NCBI GenBank assembly: GCA_026982915.1
Contig: JALWQU010000012.1
Span: 1 to 9,057 of the forward strand
Reading direction: 5' to 3'
Length of the DNA: 9,057 nucleotides
Source of the DNA: Candidatus Altimarinota bacterium
GTDB lineage: Bacteria; Patescibacteriota; Gracilibacteria; UBA4473
The stretch's first letter is position 1. Every line of letters starts with the position of its first letter. The notes under the pieces are model-generated. The model was not told the origin of the DNA. It made no database searches and was given only the letters and a program-made list of their open reading frames with translations. The position numbers and the translations under genes were made by a program. This document shows, piece after piece, positions 5,089-9,057 of this stretch.

Positions 5089-6075
5089 ATGAATAAAATG
5101 AATGAAATTATTGACGTGAAGCATCTTGAGAAATTGAAGACGTATTTTGAGCAAAAACCAAAGATGATTGTTCTTGCTCATGCTAACCCAGATGGGGATA
5201 CTCTTGGGGGAGCGATTGGTGTTTATCTCGGGTTGAAGTCAGCAGGGCATGACATTGATATTGCGTGCATTGATGGCGTTCCTGAAAAGTATCAATTCAT
5301 GGCGGGTACGGATCTTGTCATGACGGATTTTGATGAAGATAGTTATGATGCGGTTATTTTTGTAGATTGTGGTAATAAAAAAATGGTAAAGTTTCACGAA
5401 ACAAAGCCACGAATTCATTCGGATAAAATGATCAAAATCAATATCGATCATCACGCTTCAAATGATCATTTTGGGGATATTAATTTTGTACCGCTAAATG
5501 TTTGTTCCTCTACAGAAGTGGTTTACCGATTGCTTCAGCAGTTGGACATAAAAATCACCCCAGCGATAGCCACGGCGCTTTTGTTGGGGGTTTACACGGA
5601 TACAGGGAGCTTTATGCATCAGAATACAACTTCTTCAAGTTACCAGGTCGGGGCGGAGTTATTGCGTCTTGGGGCCAATTTATCTCAGATTTCCAATAAA
5701 GTTTTCCGTTCTTATGACCTGAAAACACTGCGTCTTTGGGGAAAGGTTTTGGAAAACTTGCATGTTACGGCGGACAGAGCGGCGATTGTCGGGATTAAAA
5801 AAACAGATTACACTTCTATTGGAGCGACACGAGCGGATCTAGAAGGGGTGATTGACTATGTGAATGCCTTGCCTGAGGCGGACTATTCGGTATTACTCTC
5901 CGAAGACGAGCAGGGGAGTGTCAAGGCCTCTTTGCGAACAAGACGGGATGACATAGACGTGAAGGCTTTAGCGGAAAAATTCGGTGGTGGTGGGCACGTA
6001 AAGGCCGCTGGATTCACTATTCCCAAAGGACATTTGGAAAAAGAAATTAAATGGAAAATTGTGACAGAGGGGTAA
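5089..6075 (+). CDS. nrnA: DHH/DHHA1 phosphoesterase, NrnA-like oligoribonuclease / pAp phosphatase
   Basis: The 328-aa length and motif order fit NrnA, a cytoplasmic Mn-dependent enzyme that degrades very short RNAs to mononucleotides and, in characterised members, also dephosphorylates 3'-phosphoadenosine 5'-phosphate. Motif I is HANPDGD (31-37), motif II VDCG (92-95, Asp93), motif III IDHH (119-122) and motif IV GVYTDTGSF (167-175, Asp171). The C-terminal DHHA1 domain carries the substrate loop FGGGGHVKAAGF (298-309). All metal ligands expected of the family appear present. A second ATG follows at 5098. The last 14 codons and stop recur exactly at 7256-7300 (see repeat). Substrate preference cannot be read from the sequence; related DHH proteins include cyclic-di-AMP/pGpG hydrolases. 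Confidence 0.9.
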   Translation: MNKMNEIIDVKHLEKLKTYFEQKPKMIVLAHANPDGDTLGGAIGVYLGLKSAGHDIDIACIDGVPEKYQFMAGTDLVMTDFDEDSYDAVIFVDCGNKKMVKFHETKPRIHSDKMIKINIDHHASNDHFGDINFVPLNVCSSTEVVYRLLQQLDIKITPAIATALLLGVYTDTGSFMHQNTTSSSYQVGAELLRLGANLSQISNKVFRSYDLKTLRLWGKVLENLHVTADRAAIVGIKKTDYTSIGATRADLEGVIDYVNALPEADYSVLLSEDEQGSVKASLRTRRDDIDVKALAEKFGGGGHVKAAGFTIPKGHLEKEIKWKIVTEG

Positions 6076-6076
6076 G
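6032..6076 (+). repeat. 45-bp exact direct repeat, copy 1 (3' end of nrnA)
   Basis: This copy spans the last 14 sense codons of nrnA, its TAA and one G. It is identical over all 45 positions to 7256-7300. Outside those limits the flanks diverge. Confidence 0.97.
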
Positions 6077-6088
6077 TTGAATTTTCTG

Positions 6089-6143
6089 TTGACAATGTTT
6101 ATAATTTTGTATAAAAATATTATGAATTTTTTATGAATATAAT
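6089..6143 (+). promoter_or_regulatory. Promoter region of the M15-like gene
   Basis: TTGACA (6089-6094) is followed by TATAAA (6110-6115, 15-bp spacer) or TAAAAA (6112, 17-bp spacer). A perfect TATAAT lies at 6138-6143, only 4 bp before the ATG, without a good -35. Either choice gives a very short or absent leader and no SD. Confidence 0.5.
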
Positions 6144-6147
6144 ATAG

Positions 6148-6735
6148 ATGGAAAAGAATAAGATTAGAGCACTGAAATCAAATATGAAGCAAGAATCGGG
6201 GAAGGCAACCCATTGGTTTATTGCGGATTTATCACTGATAATATTTGCTGGCTGTTTTGCCATCATAAATCCAATAGGTAAAAAAGCTAATCAGCATACA
6301 GATAATCCGTATAAGAAAATTCCAAGAATAACGACGCCAATAGTAAAATCACCACCATTACTCCCTAAGGCACTTAAAATTAAAAGAGGAGTAAGGGTAA
6401 GAGGATTGAAAGAGCCGACGATTCGCGCTATTTCGGCTATTGTTAAAGATTGTGGTAAAAAATGCAATGTGGTCTTAACTTCTGCTACAGAAGGCTCTCA
6501 TAAAGAAGGTGGTCATGATGAAGGGAGGAAATTTGATCTGAGGACAGCTGAAAATACAAATTGGTCAGGTGCCGGGTTAGTAGCTTTAGATAAATTTATT
6601 ATGACAGGATCTTTTTCGTACTCAGGAGAAAGAGGTGATGGTCCGACGTATCACTCGGATAAATATAATACTAGCTGTACGCTAGAGCGTAAGGCTACTA
6701 AAAATGCACATTGGGACTGTTCTGTGAAACAGTAA
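6148..6735 (+). CDS. Membrane-anchored M15-like zinc peptidase domain protein
   Basis: The 195-aa protein has a short basic N-terminus and one hydrophobic segment (about 23-42, LSLIIFAGCFAII). A Pro- and Lys-rich linker follows (about 45-80), then a domain from about 85. GGHDEGRKFDL (121-131) matches the H-x-x-G-x-x-x-D zinc motif of D-Ala-D-Ala carboxypeptidase/endolysin-type M15 folds, with His123 and Asp130. AHWD (187-190) offers the late histidine, His188. Cys102, Cys106, Cys177 and Cys191 could form disulfides, consistent with an external domain. The likely role is cleavage of peptidoglycan peptides near the membrane, by inference from the fold. A catalytic Glu is not obvious, so it may be inactive or divergent. 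It is the only gene in the repeat-bounded segment. Confidence 0.55.
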   Translation: MEKNKIRALKSNMKQESGKATHWFIADLSLIIFAGCFAIINPIGKKANQHTDNPYKKIPRITTPIVKSPPLLPKALKIKRGVRVRGLKEPTIRAISAIVKDCGKKCNVVLTSATEGSHKEGGHDEGRKFDLRTAENTNWSGAGLVALDKFIMTGSFSYSGERGDGPTYHSDKYNTSCTLERKATKNAHWDCSVKQ

Positions 6736-6761
6736 ATCTCCGACAGAGATGATCTTAATAC

Positions 6762-6815
6762 CGGACGGGGTGTGTCGAATTTTGGGTGTACATTAAAATA
6801 GACCAACCCCGTCCG
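6762..6815. repeat. Long GC-rich stem-loop after the M15-like gene
   Basis: CGGACGGGGT (6762-6771) pairs exactly with ACCCCGTCCG (6806-6815). After a 2-nt internal mismatch GTC/GAC extends the stem. No T-run follows on either strand, so it is not a standard terminator. It could protect the transcript end or be a recombination structure. I do not see integron attC core sites. Confidence 0.5.
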
Positions 6816-6889
6816 AAACATTTTAAGGGGAAAAAACAAAAAAAGCGTGAAGCAGGATTTAACCCTGTTCCGGCAGAAACTTTCTTATT

Positions 6890-6931
6890 CAAACGCCCCC
6901 TGAGTCCCCCGCTTAATCTCAAGCGGGGGAA
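6890..6931 (-). repeat. REP-like hairpin repeat, copy A
   Basis: TCCCCCGCTT (6905-6914) and AAGCGGGGGA (6921-6930) form a 10-bp stem with a 6-nt loop. Read on the minus strand, TTCCCC..CTT-loop-AAG..GGGG is followed by AC-CAGGGGGCGTT. This aligns with copy B near the DUF559 gene (TTCCCC..CTT-loop-AAG..GGGGAAC-CAAGGGGTGTT). Confidence 0.5.
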
Positions 6932-7255
6932 TGTTCCTTGTTTTTTGGAACCGCATACTAACTTCAACATCCACCATCTTTGTGCAAAAAACGTGCCTAA
7001 ATAAACCTAATTTTCCCCTTTAAAATAAGCCCTAAAACTTTTTTAATCTTTTTGGTTGCCCAAGTTACCTATAAAATATAGACTAGTAATCTAGCATAAT
7101 TTAATTTTTACCCGAATTAAAATTATGAACGACAAATGACCATTTACAAGCTATTTAAGGCTTGTACTCGGTTAAATCTACAAGCTTATTGAATACTTTT
7201 TTTATTCAAATTAAAGGCGCTATTTTTTTGCACATTTTTTCCACAATACAGGAGG

Positions 7256-7300
7256 ATTTGGAAAAAGAAATTAAATGGAAAATTGTGACAGAGGGGTAAG
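7256..7300 (+). repeat. 45-bp exact direct repeat, copy 2
   Basis: It is identical to the nrnA 3' end at 6032-6076 and in the same orientation. It ends 4 bp before the stop of the ComF-like gene on the other strand. The copied reading frame has no nrnA sequence upstream of it, so it is a relic or attachment-like copy. Confidence 0.97.
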
Positions 7301-7303
7301 GGG

Positions 7304-8287
7304 CTACACTTCAGAAATCACCTCAAACCCATTGATACTTCCGACAAGGGCCAGCCCATAAATATTTTTAAGGCCTTTTTTATGGAGTTTTTCGGCGGTT
7401 TTTTGAATAGTGGCACCAGAGCCAACAGCATCATCAATAAGGAGTACATTCCCCGAAAAAGCTTGAAGCATCGGATCAATAAAAATAGTTTTTTCAGCAT
7501 TCTCTATTCGTTCAGCACTTTTTTTTAGTGTTTTTTGAGCGATGATGATTTCTCCGTGAGACTTAAAAATAGGCACTTGGAAAAGAGGAATATTGAGGAA
7601 TTTTTTGAGTCCAGGGATAAAAGGGTGTTTTCGTTTGAGGGAATGAGGAATATAGCCAATAGCCGTGATATTATGGGTGTTGATGATTTTTTTTATGAGC
7701 GGATCGGCCCAAGCATAGACCTCTTTCAGGATTTTAGTATCTTCGGAAAGTTTAGCGTGGAGTACGAGTTGTCCCCATTTTGTTCGTCCAAAAATTTCAT
7801 AGGAAAAAAAGTCGAGATACATCGCCTTTTTCAGGACCTTTTGTTGGGGAAATATATCATAGAATTTTTGTGTGGCATCTATATATCCATCCTTACGAAA
7901 ACGATTATATTTTTCAAAAATACGAGCATATTCCTTTTGTTTTTTTACCAGTTCAAAACCCCTCTTATGACACCAATGGACAAACCCTTTTGTACCTTCG
8001 ATTCGTTTACCTTCGGGGGTTATGGTGAGCCAGTTTTGTTCGAGTAGCGGATTTTGTTCTTGATGAATCAGGGTGGTATCTTCCTTTGTATTTGCCTTGT
8101 AGGCAACTTTGGGAGCAGAGCCTTGTTTTATTATGGCTTCTTGTTCCATAAGTTTTTTGAGGTGCCGATGCATCATGACATTTGATATTTCAAAAACATC
8201 CACCAATTGCTTTACCGAAAGGGGAAAAGGTGATTTTTGGATATATTTCAAAATTTTATCTCGTGTCGATGAAGGTATGTTTTTCAT
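7304..8287 (-). CDS. Winged-helix domain fused to ComF-like phosphoribosyltransferase
   Basis: Residues 1-65 form a helix-turn-helix of the winged type: STRDKILKYI, then LSVKQLVDVFEISNVMMHRHLKKL, which fits a recognition-helix pattern. The C-terminal part (about 205-320) is a type I phosphoribosyltransferase of ComF style. It has GYIPHSLKRK (211-220), AQKTLKKSAERIENAEKTI (250-268, matching the ComF Q..L....R..N pattern) and the PRPP loop VLLIDDAVGSGAT (281-293). The middle region (about 90-200) is unassigned. At 327 aa it is longer than ComF (about 230). The design parallels Bacillus PurR, in which a winged helix is joined to a PRPP-binding PRT domain, but the PRT type differs. A 29-bp palindrome overlaps the promoter, suggesting autoregulation. 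Ligand and targets are unknown; a role linked to DNA uptake is also possible. Confidence 0.75.
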   Translation of the reverse strand: MKNIPSSTRDKILKYIQKSPFPLSVKQLVDVFEISNVMMHRHLKKLMEQEAIIKQGSAPKVAYKANTKEDTTLIHQEQNPLLEQNWLTITPEGKRIEGTKGFVHWCHKRGFELVKKQKEYARIFEKYNRFRKDGYIDATQKFYDIFPQQKVLKKAMYLDFFSYEIFGRTKWGQLVLHAKLSEDTKILKEVYAWADPLIKKIINTHNITAIGYIPHSLKRKHPFIPGLKKFLNIPLFQVPIFKSHGEIIIAQKTLKKSAERIENAEKTIFIDPMLQAFSGNVLLIDDAVGSGATIQKTAEKLHKKGLKNIYGLALVGSINGFEVISEV

Positions 8288-8302
8288 GTTTTAGTGATTT
8301 GT

Positions 8303-8331
8303 AGTTCATAGTTTACTATAAACTATAAACT
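8303..8331 (-). promoter_or_regulatory. 29-bp palindromic operator candidate
   Basis: Four 7-bp half-sites sit head to head: AGTTCAT (8303-8309), AGTTTAC (8310-8316), one base, then ATAAACT twice (8318-8324, 8325-8331). The two 14-bp arms match at 12 positions. The site covers the -10 of the downstream gene, so a bound dimer pair would block RNA polymerase. Confidence 0.65.
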
Positions 8332-8343
8332 CTGAATAGTGAA
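8315..8343 (-). promoter_or_regulatory. Promoter of the HTH-ComF gene
   Basis: On the minus strand TTCACT (8343-8338), 17 bp, TATAGT (8320-8315). The start is predicted near 8308, about 20 nt before the ATG, with no SD. A second TATAGT lies at 8327-8322. It is embedded in the palindrome described separately. Confidence 0.55.
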
Positions 8344-8369
8344 AAGTACGAAATAATTCACTAAATTTT

Positions 8370-8414
8370 TCGACAAAGGGCAATATTCTAAGATAGAATG
8401 GCTTTGGTTGACAA
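8370..8414. promoter_or_regulatory. Symmetric divergent promoter pair
   Basis: Plus strand: TCGACA (8370-8375), 18 bp, TAGAAT (8394-8399). Minus strand: TTGTCA (8414-8409), 18 bp, TAGAAT (8390-8385). Both pairs are centred on 8392, and the two -10 boxes form the inverted repeat ATTCTA-AGA-TAGAAT. It could drive a small RNA rightward and supply extra transcription to the HTH-ComF gene leftward. Confidence 0.45.
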
Positions 8415-8473
8415 GCCGATCTTGCTACAGAACTATCTGTACCTAGAACCTCAAGACGCTTGGGGTTTTTTTT
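8406..8473 (+). ncRNA. Candidate small RNA of about 68 nt
   Basis: The predicted start near 8406 and a terminator ending at 8473 define a short transcript with no ORF, antisense in direction to both neighbours. TACAG/CTGTA (8426-8430/8437-8441) forms an internal hairpin before the terminator stem. No known family was recognised. Confidence 0.35.
8447..8473 (+). terminator. Rho-independent terminator, plus strand
   Basis: AACCTCAAG (8447-8455) pairs with CTTGGGGTT (8459-8467), with one T-G wobble and an ACG loop. A T8 run (8466-8473) overlaps the end of the stem. No plus-strand protein gene precedes it, which is why a small RNA is proposed. Confidence 0.75.
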
Positions 8474-8515
8474 ATGAAAAAATAAATTCTAGGAAAGTAT
8501 GGATACAAAGCAAAG

Positions 8516-8553
8516 TTCCCCTCTTTTTGAAAGAGGGGAACGCAAGGGGTGTT
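8516..8553 (+). repeat. REP-like hairpin repeat, copy B, at the 3' end of the DUF559 gene
   Basis: GTTCCCCTCTTT (8515-8526) and AAAGAGGGGAAC (8530-8541) form a perfect 12-bp stem with a TTG loop. On the plus strand GCAAGGGGTGTT follows, as in copy A. On the minus strand the stem is followed by TTTGCTTTG, so it may also act as a weak terminator for the DUF559 gene. Confidence 0.55.
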
Positions 8554-8560
8554 ATCTGAA

Positions 8561-8920
8561 TCAATGCATCTTAATCCATCTCAGAATATCATCACAAACT
8601 TCATCAATATTATTGAAAACATCGCTATTAGAAAATCTCAAAACTTCTATTCCAAAACCTCTAATGTAGTCTGTTCTTTGTTTATCGTAAGCAATAGCTT
8701 TTTCTTTATTGTGCTGACCTCCATCAATTTCTATGGCTAATTTTTTCTGAGGACAATAAAAATCTACAATATACTTCCCAATTCCATATTGTCTTACAAA
8801 TTTAACCCCTAAGCCTTTTTTTCGAAGAAAACCCCATAGTAACCGTTCTGTCTCTGTGGCTTTATTCCTTAAATTCCTACGGTATTCTTTCTGTTGTTTT
8901 GTATTAAAAATATCAGACAT
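8561..8920 (-). CDS. DUF559 (Vsr-like nuclease fold) protein
   Basis: The 119-aa length is typical of stand-alone DUF559 proteins. Hallmarks are the N-terminal RRNLRNKATETERLLWGFLR (14-33), KFVRQYGIGKYIVDFYCP (40-57) and LAIEIDGGQH (61-70). Asp53, Glu64 and Asp66 occupy the positions expected for a Vsr/restriction-endonuclease-like metal site. Later, YDKQRTDYIRGFGIEVLRFSNSDV (78-101) completes the domain. The family is related to very-short-patch repair endonucleases, but its cellular role is not established. The ATG at 8920 lies near the predicted start of a minus-strand promoter: TTGTCC (8960-8955), 18 bp, TAGTAA (8936-8931). That would make it nearly leaderless. The stop (TGA) is followed by a hairpin repeat. 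Family call is firm. Confidence 0.88.
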   Translation of the reverse strand: MSDIFNTKQQKEYRRNLRNKATETERLLWGFLRKKGLGVKFVRQYGIGKYIVDFYCPQKKLAIEIDGGQHNKEKAIAYDKQRTDYIRGFGIEVLRFSNSDVFNNIDEVCDDILRWIKMH

Positions 8921-9005
8921 TTTGATTAATTTACTAAAAAGTCTTAAGTTTTCCGGACAAAAAATCTAGCATAGTAGTCTGGTTGGGAGGTTTGGGAGAT
9001 TTTCT

Positions 9006-9057
9006 GTGAACGACATTTACAGGAATGATAGTTCGAATAAAAATAAGAAAAGAGTGA
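9006..9057 (+). CDS. 5' end of an unidentified gene
   Basis: A GTG at 9006 has GGAG (8995-8998) 7 nt upstream. The frame stays open for 17 codons to the window edge, reading MNDIYRNDSSNKNKKRV. The product begins hydrophilic and basic; no family can be named from so little. An overlapping frame from the ATG at 9025 is also open but its SD would touch the start codon, so GTG is preferred. The gene diverges from the DUF559 gene, with 85 bp between the two start codons. Confidence 0.45.
   Translation, partial: MNDIYRNDSSNKNKKRV

Larger units (their letters stand above)
6077..7255. mobile_element. Repeat-bounded 1.2-kb segment, possible insertion at the nrnA 3' end
   Basis: The segment between the two 45-bp repeats is 1,179 bp; repeat-to-repeat spacing is 1,224 bp. 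It holds one gene, an M15-like peptidase, and about 500 bp of non-coding DNA rich in inverted repeats. No recombinase or transposase is inside, and I see no terminal inverted repeats. Deleting one repeat plus the segment leaves nrnA and the ComF-like gene convergent with 4 bp between stops, a typical compact junction. The pattern fits integration at a gene end that restores the end, a duplication event, or an assembly chimera joined at a repeat. Mobility is inferred. Confidence 0.4.
6736..7255. other. Hairpin-rich non-coding stretch
   Basis: No convincing gene lies here; short frames lack SDs and recognisable sequence. It holds several inverted repeats. The GC-rich ones are listed separately. 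AT-rich examples are ATAATTTAATT/AATTAAAATTAT (about 7097-7126, one bulge), ACAAGC/GCTTGT (7146-7151/7160-7165, with a third ACAAGC at 7180-7185) and TTGAATA/TATTCAA (7189-7195/7203-7209). Just before the second 45-bp repeat an AGGAGG string (7250-7255) occurs by chance or as a relic. Confidence 0.55.

Noticed and set aside
6736..7255. CRISPR-like or integron array in the hairpin-rich gap.
   Set aside because: The inverted repeats differ from one another and are not regularly spaced; no attC core sites or repeated spacers.
7162..7299. A 45-codon frame starting at TTG and ending in the copied nrnA tail.
   Set aside because: No SD, no recognisable sequence upstream of the repeat; it is open only because the repeat keeps its frame.
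7535..8047. Plus-strand frame of 170 aa.
   Set aside because: Antisense shadow of the HTH-ComF gene; no SD and no family resemblance.
1..9057. Recoding of UGA as glycine, as in some candidate phyla.
   Set aside because: Genes end normally at TGA (units 1 and 2, hot-dog, DUF559), glycine uses GGN, and no protein needs readthrough.

Overview
The window is bacterial, moderately AT-rich and gene-dense, with short intergenic gaps and strong TTGACA/TATAAT-type promoters. All frames read cleanly with the standard bacterial code, and TGA is used as a stop. Several genes appear to start without a Shine-Dalgarno site, some at or within about 20 nt of the inferred transcription start. The gene content is unusual: a lysyl-tRNA synthetase with a C-terminal DUF2000-like domain, a fused double hot-dog protein and a winged-helix/ComF-type fusion. 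This suggests an uncultured lineage, perhaps a candidate-phylum (Patescibacteria/CPR-like) bacterium, but the window alone cannot fix the taxonomy.

Layout. 1-134 (-): the 5' end of purD, running off the left edge. 214-249: a long palindrome. 417-1962 (+): three tandem monocistronic units. Each has its own promoter, a leader with the same architecture (AGYTCTTTT start, long-range stem, T-rich tract, SD), a small ORF and a hairpin terminator. Two ORFs encode 107-aa proteins with three membrane segments and the third encodes an 87-aa soluble protein. 1977-4016 (+): lysS, whose promoter -35 box is also a misleading in-frame TTG start. 4095-4908 (+): a double hot-dog protein resembling a fused FabA/FabZ-type dehydratase dimer. 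4929-6075 (+): an NrnA-like DHH/DHHA1 phosphoesterase behind a structured leader.

6032-7300: a 45-bp exact direct repeat, the last 14 sense codons plus stop of nrnA, brackets about 1.2 kb. That segment carries a membrane-anchored M15-like peptidase gene and about 500 bp of hairpin-rich non-coding DNA. Removing it leaves nrnA and the next gene convergent with 4 bp between stops. It therefore looks like an insertion at the 3' end of nrnA, or an assembly join.

7304-8287 (-): a winged-helix domain fused to a ComF-like phosphoribosyltransferase. A 29-bp palindrome overlaps its promoter, so autoregulation is likely. 8370-8473: a symmetric divergent promoter and a candidate small RNA ending in a terminator. 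8515-8920: a DUF559 nuclease-like gene (-), with a hairpin repeat at its 3' end that is related to another in the 1.2-kb segment. 9006-9057 (+): the start of another gene.

The genes do not form one pathway. Translation (lysS), purine synthesis (purD), RNA/nucleotide turnover (nrnA) and a possible PRPP-sensing regulator sit beside accessory units. The tandem leader units, the repeat-bounded segment and the self-regulated HTH-ComF gene are the most unusual parts.
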